Assembly (NCBI RefSeq): GCF_030646165.1
Contig: NZ_JAUTDO010000003.1
Location: forward strand, 310,001-374,000
DNA: 64,000 nucleotides
Source of the DNA: Conexibacter sp. CPCC 206217
GTDB taxonomy: Bacteria; Actinomycetota; Thermoleophilia; Solirubrobacterales; Solirubrobacteraceae
Direction: 5' to 3'
The notes under the pieces were generated by a model, which saw only the letters and a program-made list of their open reading frames with translations, was not told the origin of the DNA and made no database searches. Made by a program: the position numbers and the translations under genes. This document shows, piece after piece, positions 43,924 to 52,923 of this stretch (positions within the stretch are counted from its first letter, which is position 1; the number at the start of each line of letters is the position of its first letter).

Positions 43924-44373
43924 CTACTTGGAGGGAGTGAGCACGAGCAGCAGGCCGCCGTCGTCGTCGTAGGCTGGAAACAAGTCGGCAACAGCTTGCG
44001 CGGGAAGGTCGCCCTCCGCGTTGACCGTGACCGGTCTCCCTAGAGCGCGGACGCCCCATTCGAGCACGGTTCCGACGGGGTCGTCACCGCCCGGGAAGTC
44101 GAGTCCGAGCACCTCGCGGACAGAACGGCCGATGACCCGCTCGTCGTCGAGCCCGGTCAGTTCGAACGAACCGCGGCCGCAGCCGATCACGCGGCCTTCC
44201 CGATCGCAGACGAAGAACGCCGCGTTCGGAGCCGGGTAGTAGTCGTCGAGCAGTTCGAACAGGAAGCCGAATCCACATTTCGCACAGCCCTTCGGGACGC
44301 GGCTGAAGCCGGCGGTGCGATCGGTCTCCGACGTGCGGTTGCCGCAGTTCGGGCAGATGAAGAGATGGGCCAT
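43924..44373 (-). CDS. Zinc-ribbon plus PAS-domain small protein
   Basis: 149 aa. Residues 4-35 form a zinc ribbon (FICPNCGNRTSE, then GCAKCGFGFLFEL). Residues 45-140 form a PAS-like fold: AAFFVCDREGRVIGCGRGSFELTGLDDERVIGRSVREVLG, ending GGLLLVLTPS. This suggests a small cofactor/redox sensor that lacks an output domain. It lies between ruvB and secDF on the same strand and may be cotranscribed with secDF. TATCCT lies nine bases upstream of the ATG. Function is unknown. Confidence 0.75.
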   Translation of the reverse strand: MAHLFICPNCGNRTSETDRTAGFSRVPKGCAKCGFGFLFELLDDYYPAPNAAFFVCDREGRVIGCGRGSFELTGLDDERVIGRSVREVLGLDFPGGDDPVGTVLEWGVRALGRPVTVNAEGDLPAQAVADLFPAYDDDGGLLLVLTPSK

Positions 44374-44512
44374 CGGACGCCTAGGATACGGAGGTCGGAC
44401 TGAAGCGCGGGTTGCGAACCGTTCAACGGAACCTAAAGCGCATGTGGCAGGAATCCGAAGTTCAGCGGAGCGGCGCTGATCGCGCGTCGAGAAGCGTCCA
44501 TCGGCCGGCGTG

Positions 44513-45535
44513 TCAGAAAAGCTTGACGCCGTCTGCGGGCGGCTCGATCCCCAGGTGCGACCAGGCGCGGCGAGTGGCGACGCGCCCACGCGGAGTGCGC
44601 TCGATCAGGCCCCGCTGGAGCAGGTACGGCTCGTACACGTCCTCGACCGTGTCCTGTTCCTCGCCGACGGCGACGGCGAGCGTCGAGAGCCCCACGGGGC
44701 CGCCGCCGAACATCTCGCAGATCGCGCGCAGCAGTTCGCGGTCGAGCCGATCCAGGCCCTCGTGGTCGACCTGCAGCAGGTCGAGCGCGTGGGCGGCGAT
44801 CGATTCGCTCACGATGCCGTCGCCGCGCACCTCCGCGTAGTCGCGCACGCGCTTGAGCAGGCGGTTGGCGACGCGCGGCGTGCCGCGGCTGCGGGCGGCG
44901 ATCGCGTGCGCGCCGGCCGCCTCGATCTCGATCCCGAGCAGCGCTGCGGAGCGCGTCACGATCTTGCCGAGGTCGTCGGGACCGTAGTGCTCCAGGCGGT
45001 GCTGGATCCCGAAGCGGTCGCGCAGCGGAGTCGTCAGCAGGCCGGCGCGGGTGGTCGCGCCGACGAGCGTGAACGGCGGCAGGTCGAGCGTCACGACGCG
45101 CGCCCCGGCCCCCTGGCCGACGGTGATCGGCAGCTGGCCGTCCTCCATCGCCGGGTAGAAGGTCTCCTCCAGCGCGCGCGGCAGGCGGTGGATCTCGTCG
45201 ACGAAGAAGACCGCGCGCGGCTCCAGCGCCGTCAGGAACGCGGCGACGTCGCCCTTGCGCTCCAGCGCGGGCCCGGCGGTCTGTATGAACGGGACGCCCA
45301 GCTCCTCGGCGACGATCTGCGCCAGCGAGGTCTTGCCGAGCCCGGGCGGGCCGGCGAGCAGGACGTGGTCGAGCGCGTCGCCGCGCGCGGCGGCCGCCTC
45401 GATCGAGACGGCGAGCTGCTCGCGGACCGCCTCCTGGCCGACGAAGTCGTCGAGCCGGCGCGGGCGCAGCGAGCGCTCGACGGCGTCGTCCTCCTCCGGC
45501 AGCGCGCCCGGTGTCTGAATCCGCCCGCTCGTCAT
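44513..45535 (-). CDS. ruvB: Holliday junction DNA helicase RuvB
   Basis: Branch-migration motor, 340 aa. AAA+ motifs: Walker [23 protein letters not shown], Walker [17 protein letters not shown], sensor [19 protein letters not shown]; the C-terminal winged-helix domain ends [29 protein letters not shown]. The N-terminus [19 protein letters not shown] is canonical. ATG 45535 overlaps the ruvA stop (ATGA). Confidence 0.98.
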   Translation of the reverse strand: MTSGRIQTPGALPEEDDAVERSLRPRRLDDFVGQEAVREQLAVSIEAAAARGDALDHVLLAGPPGLGKTSLAQIVAEELGVPFIQTAGPALERKGDVAAFLTALEPRAVFFVDEIHRLPRALEETFYPAMEDGQLPITVGQGAGARVVTLDLPPFTLVGATTRAGLLTTPLRDRFGIQHRLEHYGPDDLGKIVTRSAALLGIEIEAAGAHAIAARSRGTPRVANRLLKRVRDYAEVRGDGIVSESIAAHALDLLQVDHEGLDRLDRELLRAICEMFGGGPVGLSTLAVAVGEEQDTVEDVYEPYLLQRGLIERTPRGRVATRRAWSHLGIEPPADGVKLF

Positions 45536-46125
45536 CGCCGCGACGTCCGCAGCGCGTGCGCGATCAGCTCTTCGGCGGTCTCACCGGGGGCTCTGGCGAG
45601 CAGCCTCTCGGCCTCCTCCAGCGAGAAGCCGAGGCCGAGGAGGCCTTCGCGGGCGAGCGCGCGCGGATCGTCGGGGGCGGACACCGAGATCGCGTCGTTC
45701 GGCAGCGACACGCCGGCCTTCTCGCGCAGCTCGACGATGATCCGCTCGGCCGTCCGTCTACCGATGCCGGGGACGGCCTGGAATCGTCTGGAGTCGCCGG
45801 CGGCGAGCGCTCCGAGCAGCTCGCGCGGAGAGCCGCCGGACAGCACCGCGAGCGCCACCTTCGGCCCGACCGACTGGACGCCCAGCAGCATCAGGAAGAG
45901 GTCGCGCTCCTCCTCGGTCGCGAAGCCGTACAGCTGCAGCGCGTCGTCGCGCACGATCAGGTGGCTGTGCAGCGTGACCGGCTTGCCGGCGGCGGGGACC
46001 TGCTTCAGCGTCTCGGCCGAGACCGACAGGCGATAGCCGACGCCGTTGGAGTCGACGACGACGTCTCCCCCGCTCGGCGGCGCCGGGCGACGGCCGACGA
46101 CCTCGCCGCGCACGAGCGCGATCAC
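45532..46125 (-). CDS. ruvA: Holliday junction branch-migration protein RuvA
   Basis: DNA-binding partner of RuvB, 197 aa from GTG 46125. OB fold: [10 protein letters not shown]...[16 protein letters not shown]. Helix-hairpin-helix: [22 protein letters not shown] and [21 protein letters not shown]. The C-terminal RuvB-binding domain is [21 protein letters not shown]. The start is in a GTGA overlap with ruvC, which rules out the long upstream extension. Confidence 0.97.
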   Translation of the reverse strand: MIALVRGEVVGRRPAPPSGGDVVVDSNGVGYRLSVSAETLKQVPAAGKPVTLHSHLIVRDDALQLYGFATEEERDLFLMLLGVQSVGPKVALAVLSGGSPRELLGALAAGDSRRFQAVPGIGRRTAERIIVELREKAGVSLPNDAISVSAPDDPRALAREGLLGLGFSLEEAERLLARAPGETAEELIAHALRTSRR

Positions 46126-46616
46126 GCCGTCACCAGTGCAGCCGCCAGCGGCGCCCGATTCGTGTGGCAGATCGCGACCGCGAGCGCGTCGGCGGCGTGG
46201 TCGGGGCGCGGCAGCTCGGCCAGCGACAGCAGCCGCTGGACCATCTGCTGCACCTGCAGCTTCTCCGCCCGCCCGCTGCCGCAGACGGCGTTCTTGATCT
46301 GCTGCGGCGTGTAGGAGCTGCACGACAGGCCGTGCTGGCCGGCGGCCAGCAGCACGACGCCGCGCGCCTGGCCGACGGCCATCGCCGACCTCGCGTTGGC
46401 GCCGAAGTAGAGGTCTTCGATCGCGATCGCGGCCGGTTCGTGCTCCGAGATCAGGTCGCTGACGCGGGCGTGGATCGTCGCGAGCCGCCGCTCCAGCGGC
46501 AGGCCCGCGGCGGTCTCGATCACCCCGCCGTCGAGCGCGATCGTGCGACCGCGGCGCAGCGCGACCACGCCGTAGCCCGTGTTCGCCGTGCCGGGGTCGA
46601 TGCCGAGGACGATCAT
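46122..46616 (-). CDS. ruvC: Crossover junction endodeoxyribonuclease RuvC
   Basis: Resolves Holliday junctions. 164 aa. Catalytic acidic residues are in VLGIDPGTANTGYGVV (Asp7), AIAIEDLYFG (Glu near 66) and the C-terminal LPRPDHAADALAVAICH (Asp/His near 140). Its stop overlaps ruvA. Upstream is a hairpin and then yebC. The yebC-ruvC-ruvA-ruvB order is the conserved actinobacterial arrangement. Confidence 0.98.
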   Translation of the reverse strand: MIVLGIDPGTANTGYGVVALRRGRTIALDGGVIETAAGLPLERRLATIHARVSDLISEHEPAAIAIEDLYFGANARSAMAVGQARGVVLLAAGQHGLSCSSYTPQQIKNAVCGSGRAEKLQVQQMVQRLLSLAELPRPDHAADALAVAICHTNRAPLAAALVTA

Positions 46617-46644
46617 GTGTTCGTATTCTGCGCGCGGCCTCGGA

Positions 46645-46663
46645 CGCCTCCTCGCGGGAGGCG
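46645..46663. other. Short hairpin between yebC and ruvC
   Basis: A 7-bp stem (CGCCTCC/GGAGGCG) with a 5-nt loop in the 65-bp yebC-ruvC gap; no U-tract, so perhaps a weak attenuator or RNA-processing site. Confidence 0.4.
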
Positions 46664-46681
46664 GCTCCGGCTATCGGCCGA

Positions 46682-47431
46682 TCAGCCAGCGATGCGCTCG
46701 AGCACGTCGGCGTCCACGTCGAAGTTCGCGTGCACTTCGCTGACGTCGTCGTTGTCGTCGAGCGCGTCGATCAGTCTCAGCAGCTTGACGGCCGCATCCT
46801 CGTCGAGGTTGACGCGCGTCTTCGGACGCTGCGTGACCTCGGCGTTCTGGATCTCGATCGAGGCCTCGTCGAGCGCCTTGCGCACGGCGGACAGGTCGGA
46901 CGGCTCGGTGAGGATCTCGAAGACCTCGTCGTCCTGCTGGATGTCGAGCGCGCCGGCGTCGATCGCGACCATCAGGTCGTCCTCGCTGTATCTGTCCGCG
47001 TCGACGACGACGACGCCCTGTCTGTCGAACAGGTACGCGACGGAGCCCGGCTCGCCGAGGCTGCCGCCGTGCTTGGAGAGCATGTGGCGCACGTCGGCGC
47101 CGGTGCGGTTGCGGTTGTCCGACAGCGCCTCGATCAGCAGCGCGACGCCGCCGGGGCCGTAGCCTTCGTAGAGGATCGCCTGGATCGCGTCCGCGTCGGA
47201 GCCCTCGCCGGTGCCCTTGGCGATCGCGCGCTCGATGTTGTCCTTCGGCATCGAGGCGTCCTTCGCCTTCTGCACCGCGTTGGCGAGCGTGGCGTTCAGC
47301 TCCGGATCGCCGCCGCCCTCCCGCGCTGCGACCGTGATCGCGCGCGCGAGCTTCGTGAAGGCCGCGCCGCGTCTCGCGTCGACGATCGCCTTCTTGTGCT
47401 TGATTCCCGCCCACTTCGAATGTCCGGCCAT
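46682..47431 (-). CDS. yebC: YebC/PmpR-family probable transcriptional regulator
   Basis: 249 aa, typical length. [22 protein letters not shown] is the family's N-terminus; [19 protein letters not shown] and [23 protein letters not shown] are conserved. Proteins of this family bind DNA and, in recent reports, rescue ribosomes on proline stretches. ATG 47431 is supported by TACAAT exactly seven bases upstream and no SD, so a leaderless mRNA is likely. The frame extends further upstream but the extra residues belong to the opposite gene's region. Confidence 0.96.
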   Translation of the reverse strand: MAGHSKWAGIKHKKAIVDARRGAAFTKLARAITVAAREGGGDPELNATLANAVQKAKDASMPKDNIERAIAKGTGEGSDADAIQAILYEGYGPGGVALLIEALSDNRNRTGADVRHMLSKHGGSLGEPGSVAYLFDRQGVVVVDADRYSEDDLMVAIDAGALDIQQDDEVFEILTEPSDLSAVRKALDEASIEIQNAEVTQRPKTRVNLDEDAAVKLLRLIDALDDNDDVSEVHANFDVDADVLERIAG

Positions 47432-47438
47432 GGCCGTG

Positions 47439-47444
47439 ATTGTA
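47439..47444 (-). promoter_or_regulatory. -10 element of a leaderless promoter (yebC)
   Basis: TACAAT with a 7-nt spacer to the ATG at 47431; back-to-back with the cupredoxin gene. No strong -35. Confidence 0.6.
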
Positions 47445-47471
47445 TGTGGCCGACCGACGAAAGTGATCCCC

Positions 47472-47867
47472 ATGCAGCCTCTCCGCCCCTTCCTGCTCGT
47501 CCTCTGCGCCGGCGCTCTCGCGCTCGGCGGCTGCGGCGACGGCGGCTCTGACGCCGGATCCGGCGGCTCATCGACCGCCGCCTCCGACGCGTCGCAGCCC
47601 AGCACCAGCGCCGACGGCGGCGTCGAGGTGAAGATGGAGGGGATCGCCTACAACCCCGCCACGATCTCCGTCAGACCGGGTCAGCAGATCACCTGGGTCA
47701 ACGACGACGACGTGCTGCACGACGTCGTCTCGACCGAGGGCGAGAGCATCAGATCGGAGCTGTTCGCGAAGGGCAGAACGTTCTCGTTCACGCCGACCAG
47801 AGCCGGCCTGATCCACTACGTCTGCACGATCCACCCGGGGATGGAAGGGAACATCGACGTCAGATGA
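47472..47867 (+). CDS. Cupredoxin (plastocyanin-like) lipoprotein
   Basis: 131 aa. Signal and lipobox: [17 protein letters not shown], with the lipidated Cys at about residue 23. The mature domain is a type 1 blue-copper fold with [22 protein letters not shown] and ligands His in DVLHDVVST, then Cys, His and Met in [14 protein letters not shown]. It is probably an extracytoplasmic electron carrier. In this gene five of six arginines are AGA. The 3' end overlaps the convergent epimerase gene by 8 bases. A GTG three codons upstream is an alternative start. Confidence 0.9.
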   Translation: MQPLRPFLLVLCAGALALGGCGDGGSDAGSGGSSTAASDASQPSTSADGGVEVKMEGIAYNPATISVRPGQQITWVNDDDVLHDVVSTEGESIRSELFAKGRTFSFTPTRAGLIHYVCTIHPGMEGNIDVR

Positions 47868-48831
47868 GCGCGGTCGGATGGTCGCGGTACCACGCGACCG
47901 TCCGCTCCAAGCCCTCGTCGAGGCCGACCGCCGGCGCCCAGCCGGTGAGCGCGCTGAGCTTGGAGGGATCGACGTACTGCCGATCGATCTCGCCGTCCGG
48001 AGTTCCTCTCCCGCGGATGTCGGGCTTCACGTCGGTTCCGGCGATCGCGCAGATTCGTGCGACCACGTCGCGGACGGCGTGGGGCTCGCCGCCGCCGGCG
48101 TTGAACGCCTCGCCGCGACTGCGCTCGGGATCCGCGTCGAGCGCGTCGGCGAGCAGCAGGTAGGCGGCGACCGCGTCCTCGACGTAGAGGAAGTCGCGCT
48201 CGGGGGTGCCGTCGGAGCGGATCACGGGCGCGCGGCCGGCGAGCGCCGCGCCGATCGCCTCCGGCACCAGCCGTGAGCGGTTGAGGTCGCCGCCGCCGTA
48301 GAGGTTGGCGAAGCGCGTGACGGCGACCGGCAGCCCGTACGTGTGCCAGTAGGAGCGCGCGATCAGGTCGGTCGCGGCCTTGCTGACGTCGTAGGGGAAG
48401 CGCGCGTCGAGCGGATGGTCCTCGCGGTAGGGCAGCGTCGCGCTGGCGCCGTAGGCCTTGTCGGAGGCGGCGACGAGGACCCGCCCGGCACCGTGGAGCC
48501 GGCACGCCTCCAGCAGCAGCCAGGTCCCGCGCACGTTCGTCTCGAACGTCGCCAGCGGCGAGCGGTTCGCGGTCCCGACGATCGTCTGGGCGGCGAGGTG
48601 GAAGACCGTGTCGACCTCGTACTCGCCCAGCGCGCGGGCGACCAGGCCGGGATCGGTGAGGTCGCCGTGGACGACGTCGACGCGCTGCTCCAGATCGCCC
48701 AGCAGCAGCGTGCTGCGCGGCGTGCGGTCGCGCTGCAGCAGCACGACGCGGTCGCCGCGCGCGACCAGCGCACGCACGAGCCAGGCGCCGAGCAGCCCGT
48801 AGCCGCCGGTGACGAAGACCGAGCGCGTCAT
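47860..48831 (-). CDS. NAD-dependent sugar epimerase/dehydratase, CDP-glucose 4,6-dehydratase-like
   Basis: 323-aa extended short-chain dehydrogenase. NAD motif VFVTGGYGLLGAWLVRAL at residue 5; active-site tyrosine and lysine in FPYDVSKAATDLIARSYW; FANLYGGGDLN and NRSRLVPEAI are typical of CDP-glucose 4,6-dehydratases (RfbG). ATG 48831 is in an ATGA overlap with the cytidylyltransferase gene, which supports a CDP-glucose substrate. Together they would start synthesis of a CDP-deoxyhexose for surface glycans. It ends in an 8-bp overlap with the cupredoxin gene. Confidence 0.87.
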   Translation of the reverse strand: MTRSVFVTGGYGLLGAWLVRALVARGDRVVLLQRDRTPRSTLLLGDLEQRVDVVHGDLTDPGLVARALGEYEVDTVFHLAAQTIVGTANRSPLATFETNVRGTWLLLEACRLHGAGRVLVAASDKAYGASATLPYREDHPLDARFPYDVSKAATDLIARSYWHTYGLPVAVTRFANLYGGGDLNRSRLVPEAIGAALAGRAPVIRSDGTPERDFLYVEDAVAAYLLLADALDADPERSRGEAFNAGGGEPHAVRDVVARICAIAGTDVKPDIRGRGTPDGEIDRQYVDPSKLSALTGWAPAVGLDEGLERTVAWYRDHPTALI

Positions 48832-49580
48832 GCCCGGACCCCAGCGCGGACCCATGGGGGATTTCCGCTCGCCCACAGGTCGTTCAACAGGATCGCGTCC
48901 TTGTACGTGTCCATGCAGTCCCAGAACCCCTCGTGTCTGAACGCGCGCAGGCGGCCGTCCGCCGCGAGCGCCTGCAGCGGCTCGCGTTCCAAAACGCTGT
49001 CGTCCCTCAGACATTCGGCCAGCGAGGGTTCGCAGCAGAAGAAGCCGCCGTTGACCCAGTGCTCGGTGCGCGGCTTCTCGCGGAAGCCCCGCACGCGCCC
49101 GTCGGCGTCCAGTTCGGCGACACCGAACTGCAGCTCCGGGCGGACCACGGTCATCGTCGCGACGGCGCCGTCGGCCGCGTGCGCGGCGTGTGCCGCCACC
49201 AGCGCGCGCAGGTCGATGTCGGCGACGCCGTCGGCGTAGGTCGCGCAGAAGGAGGCGCCCGCCGGGACGCCGTCGGACGCCAGCAGCGCGCGCTGCAATC
49301 GCCCGCCCGTCGGGGTTTCGAGGCCAGTGTCGAGGCAGGCCACCTCGACGCCCGCGGGCCAGGCGGTGGCGCCGACGAAGCGCTCGATCAGCTCGCCCTT
49401 GTAGCCGGTGCAGAGCACGAAGCGGCGGAACCCGTGCGCGAGGTACAGCTCGATCACGTGCCAGACGATCGGCCGCCCGCCGATCTCCACGAGCGGCTTC
49501 GGGATCGACTGCGTGTGCTCCTGAAGTCGTGTACCGCGCCCTCCGCAGAGGATCACGACGGTAAGTTCGCCCGGCTCCAT
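48828..49580 (-). CDS. rfbF: Glucose-1-phosphate cytidylyltransferase
   Basis: Makes CDP-glucose from glucose-1-phosphate and CTP. 250 aa. Nucleotide loop VVILCGGRGTRLQEHTQSIPKP, GRPIVWHVIELYLAHGF, active-site TYADGVADID, and the family's HEGFWDCMDTYKD motif are all visible. A coupled CDP-glucose-dehydratase-like gene follows. It is divergent from the phosphohexomutase gene, whose product could supply glucose-1-phosphate. Confidence 0.92.
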   Translation of the reverse strand: MEPGELTVVILCGGRGTRLQEHTQSIPKPLVEIGGRPIVWHVIELYLAHGFRRFVLCTGYKGELIERFVGATAWPAGVEVACLDTGLETPTGGRLQRALLASDGVPAGASFCATYADGVADIDLRALVAAHAAHAADGAVATMTVVRPELQFGVAELDADGRVRGFREKPRTEHWVNGGFFCCEPSLAECLRDDSVLEREPLQALAADGRLRAFRHEGFWDCMDTYKDAILLNDLWASGNPPWVRAGVRA

Positions 49581-49637
49581 GGGGCGGGCATGATGTCAGA
49601 GCGCTTCCCCCGCCGCGCACCATAGGATGACCTGCAA

Positions 49638-51008
49638 ATGCGCGAAGTCTCTCCGGACATCTTCAAGGCCTACGACATCCGTGGCCTCTACGAGCAGGAC
49701 ATCGATGGCGACGTGGCCGAGCTGATCGGCCGCGCGTTCGCCCACGTTCTCGCCGATCTCAGCGGGAGAAAGGTGACCTCGCTGACCGTCGCACTCGGGC
49801 GCGACATGCGCCTGACCGCCCCCGAGCTGGCCGCCCGCTACCGCGACGGCCTCGTCTCCGAGGGCGTCACCGTGATGAACGCGGGCCAGGTCGGGACCGA
49901 GATGCTCTACTGGCTCGTCGGTTCGCGTGACCTCGACGGCGGCCTGATGTGCACCGCCTCGCACAACCCGAAGGCGTACACGGGCGCCAAGCTCGTGCGA
50001 AAGGGCGCGTTGGCGCTGTCCGGTGACAGCGGGATCCAGGACATCCGGCGACTGGTCGAGACGGGCATCCCCGACTCGCTCGGCGGCGGCCGCGCGGAGA
50101 CCGTGAAGATCTACGACGAGTTCCAGCAGGCGGCGCTGCAGTTCATCGACCCGAAGGCGGTCAAGCCGCTGAAGGTCGTCGTAGACGGCGGCAACGGCAT
50201 GGCCGGCCCGATGGTCGGCCCGCTGCTGGAGCAGCTCGGGCTCGACCTGATCACGTCGTACTGGAGACCGGACGGGAACTTCCCCGACCACGAGCCGAAC
50301 CCGCTGCTGCCGGAGAACCGCGAGTTCATCATCAGACGCGTGATCGACGAGAGAGCCGACCTCGGGATCGCCTGGGACGGCGACGCCGACCGCTGCTTCT
50401 TCATCGACGACACGGGCCGCTTCGTCGACGGCGACTTCCTGACCGCGCTGCTGGCGGAGTCGCTGCTGGCCAGAGCGCCGGGCGCGACCGTCCTCTACGA
50501 CGTGCGTGCCAGCCGCGCCGTGCGCGACGTCGTGCGCACCCATCACGGCTCGGCGCTGATGAACCGCGTCGGCCACGCGTTCTTCAAGACGCGCATGCGC
50601 GAGACGGCCGCGATCTTCGGCGGCGAGGTCTCCGGCCACTACTACTTCCAGGACTTCTACTGCGCCGACTCGGGCACGATCCCGGCGCTGCTGGTGCTGG
50701 AACTGCTGTCGAAGACCGGCAAGAGAATGAGCGAGCTGCTGGAGCCGCTGCAGAGCAGATACTTCATCTCCGGCGAGATCAACTCGACCGTCTCCAACGC
50801 GGACTCGATCATGAACGCGATCGAGCGCCGCTACTCCGACGGCCGCATCCAGAAGCTCGACGGGCTCTCGGTCGACTACAGAGACTGGCACTTCAACGTG
50901 CGCGCGTCGAACACCGAGCCGCTGCTGCGGCTCAACCTCGAGTCGCTCGTGTCGGAGGCGGACATGGAACGCCGCCGCGACGAGGTGCTCGGACTGATTC
51001 GCGGTTGA
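49638..51008 (+). CDS. manB: Phosphomannomutase/phosphoglucomutase
   Basis: Interconverts hexose 1- and 6-phosphates. 456 aa. The phosphoserine loop TASHNPKAYTGAKLV is near residue 105, the metal loop AWDGDADRCFFID near 245, the sugar loop FGGEVSGHYYF near 330 and the phosphate-binding RASNTEPLLRLNLE at the C-terminus. N-terminus DIFKAYDIRGLYEQDIDGD is canonical. Product could feed the adjacent CDP-glucose genes. It is coupled (TTGA overlap) to the metallo-hydrolase gene. AGA codons are visible (YWRP, ERA, KRM segments). Confidence 0.95.
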   Translation: MREVSPDIFKAYDIRGLYEQDIDGDVAELIGRAFAHVLADLSGRKVTSLTVALGRDMRLTAPELAARYRDGLVSEGVTVMNAGQVGTEMLYWLVGSRDLDGGLMCTASHNPKAYTGAKLVRKGALALSGDSGIQDIRRLVETGIPDSLGGGRAETVKIYDEFQQAALQFIDPKAVKPLKVVVDGGNGMAGPMVGPLLEQLGLDLITSYWRPDGNFPDHEPNPLLPENREFIIRRVIDERADLGIAWDGDADRCFFIDDTGRFVDGDFLTALLAESLLARAPGATVLYDVRASRAVRDVVRTHHGSALMNRVGHAFFKTRMRETAAIFGGEVSGHYYFQDFYCADSGTIPALLVLELLSKTGKRMSELLEPLQSRYFISGEINSTVSNADSIMNAIERRYSDGRIQKLDGLSVDYRDWHFNVRASNTEPLLRLNLESLVSEADMERRRDEVLGLIRG

Positions 51009-52090
51009 GCGGCGCCATGGCCGACGGCGAAGATCAGCAGCTGACGCCGGAGCAGGCGCGCGCCGAGGCGGTGCGCGCCGGCATCCACGAGCTGCCGATC
51101 CCGACGCCGTTCGCGGTCGGGCGGGTCAACTGCTACCTGATCGAGGACGACCCGCTCACGCTCGTCGACGTCGGCCCGAACTCCGGCAAGGCGCTTGACG
51201 AGCTGGAGCAGGCGCTGGCGCAGCGCGGCCACCGCGTCGAGGATCTCGAGCTGATCGTGCTGACGCACCAGCACCTCGACCACATCGGGCTCGTCGACGT
51301 GCTCGTGCGCCGCTCCGGCGCCGACGTCGCCGCGCTGGACCGGCTGGCCGGCTACCTCGCCGACTATCGCGGTGCCGCCGAGTTGGACGACGAGTTCGCC
51401 GTCGCGCTGATGAACCGCCACGGGATCCCCGCCGACGTCGTGCAGGCGCTGCGGGCCGTGTCCGCGGCCTTCCGCGGCTGGGGCAGCGCCGTGACGGTGA
51501 CGCGGCCGCTCGCCGACGGCTCGGCGCTGAGACTGCGCGACCGCACGCTGCAGGTGCAGCACCGCCCCGGCCACAGCCCGTCGGACACGCTCTTCTGGGA
51601 CGCCGAGCGCGCGCTGCTGCTCGGCGGCGACCACCTGATCAAGCGGATCTCCTCCAACCCGCTCGTCTCGCGCCCGCTGCCGCTGCCCGGCGAGCAGCCG
51701 AGCCTGGAGCGGCCCGAGGCGCTGCGCGACTACATGGCGTCGCTGGAGCGCACGCGGGCGCTGCCGGCGCGGATCGTGCTCGCCGGTCACGGCGACCCGG
51801 TCACCGAGCACGTCGCGCTGATCGACGAGCGCGCCGCGATGACGACCCGCCGCGAGCGCAAGATCCTCGGCCTGCTGCAGGAGCGGCCGCTGACCGCGTA
51901 CGAGATCGCGCAGCGGATGTGGGGCAACGTCGCGGTGACGCAGGCGTTCCTGACGCTCTCCGAGGTGCTCGGTCATCTCGACCTGCTGCGCCACGCCGGC
52001 AGCGTGCACGAGCTCGAGTCCGACGGCGTCGTGCGCTTCGAGGCGTCCGGAAGCTCCCAAACCGGCGCACGCACCACCGCCCCGCTGTAG
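51005..52090 (+). CDS. MBL-fold metallo-hydrolase with C-terminal winged helix
   Basis: 361 aa. Metal motif VLTHQHLDHIGLVDVL (HxHxDH) near residue 87, later ligands in HRPGHSPSDT and LGGDHLIK and LAGHGDPV. After about residue 275 there is a winged-helix-like region (TAYEIAQRMWG, LSEVLGHLDLLRHAG), a layout seen in LACTB2-like/beta-lactamase-like hydrolases. Start is TTG 51005 in a TTGA overlap with manB, or ATG 51017. The substrate is unknown. Confidence 0.87.
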   Translation: MSGAMADGEDQQLTPEQARAEAVRAGIHELPIPTPFAVGRVNCYLIEDDPLTLVDVGPNSGKALDELEQALAQRGHRVEDLELIVLTHQHLDHIGLVDVLVRRSGADVAALDRLAGYLADYRGAAELDDEFAVALMNRHGIPADVVQALRAVSAAFRGWGSAVTVTRPLADGSALRLRDRTLQVQHRPGHSPSDTLFWDAERALLLGGDHLIKRISSNPLVSRPLPLPGEQPSLERPEALRDYMASLERTRALPARIVLAGHGDPVTEHVALIDERAAMTTRRERKILGLLQERPLTAYEIAQRMWGNVAVTQAFLTLSEVLGHLDLLRHAGSVHELESDGVVRFEASGSSQTGARTTAPL

Positions 52091-52093
52091 CGT
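52088..52093 (+). promoter_or_regulatory. -10 element of a leaderless promoter (methyltransferase-like gene)
   Basis: TAGCGT, overlapping the stop codon of the MBL-fold gene, with a 7-nt spacer to GTG 52101. Confidence 0.45.
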
Positions 52094-52100
52094 CAACCAC

Positions 52101-52844
52101 GTGATCGCGGACTCCCCCGACGCGATGCACGGCGTGCTCGCCTGCGCCTGGTGCGAGCGGCCGCTGCATGTCGCCGTTGCCACGCCGAGCACGGTCCGGC
52201 GCTGCCCGGACTGCGGCTCGCGGACGGACGCCTGGCCCGCGCCCGAGGAGCTTGCGACGCTGCTCTCCCCCGCCTGCGGCGACGCCTCCACGACGCGTCG
52301 CTGCACGGTCGCGGAGCAGCTGCGCCGGCGCGCGCGGCGGCGGATGGCGCACCGCGTCGCGCGGATGGCGCCGCCCGGCCCCGTGCTCGACGTCGGCAGC
52401 GGCGACGGCACGCTGCTCGACGCGCTGCGCGAGTCCGGCCGCGTCGCGACGGGGATCGGTCGCACCTCGACGCGCACCGACGTCGACGACGTCGACATCA
52501 CCGAGCTCGGCGGCCGCTACGCCGCGATCGTCTTCTGGCAGTCGCTCGGCCGCGTGCCGGCCCCGCGCGCCGCCCTGGAGCACGCCGCCGCGCTGCTGAA
52601 GCCCGAGGGCCTCTTGACCGTCGCCCAGCCCGCGGCCGGGTTGCCGACCCTGACGGAGCGGCTGCGCGGCATGAGCGGCTCCGAGGCCACGCGTGCGCAG
52701 CGCGTGCGGATCCCGCAGCGGGCGCTGGTCGAGCGGCTGAACGCGCTCGGCCTCGAAGTGCTGCACGCCGACCGTGCCGGTGGCGCCGGCGGCTGGACCG
52801 CGACGCTGTTGGGCGGCGTCGTGTCGGTCGAGGCGCGGCGTTAG
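52101..52844 (+). CDS. Zinc-ribbon SAM-dependent methyltransferase-like protein
   Basis: 247 aa. A short zinc ribbon (CAWCERPL, then CPDCGSRTDAWP) precedes a class I methyltransferase fold: GPVLDVGSGDGTLLDALR (motif I) near residue 95, VFWQSLGRVPAPRAALEHAA and LLKPEGLLTVAQP. The acceptor is unknown; the layout recalls methyltransferases of surface-glycan gene clusters. GTG 52101 has a TAGCGT hexamer exactly seven bases upstream. Confidence 0.8.
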   Translation: MIADSPDAMHGVLACAWCERPLHVAVATPSTVRRCPDCGSRTDAWPAPEELATLLSPACGDASTTRRCTVAEQLRRRARRRMAHRVARMAPPGPVLDVGSGDGTLLDALRESGRVATGIGRTSTRTDVDDVDITELGGRYAAIVFWQSLGRVPAPRAALEHAAALLKPEGLLTVAQPAAGLPTLTERLRGMSGSEATRAQRVRIPQRALVERLNALGLEVLHADRAGGAGGWTATLLGGVVSVEARR

Positions 52845-52923
52845 CGCGACGCGCGCGGCCTGCGCGGCCGCGCACGCGCCACAGCCGGCGCGACGACCGT
52901 TGGCGGTCGCTCGCGCGGCGCGG

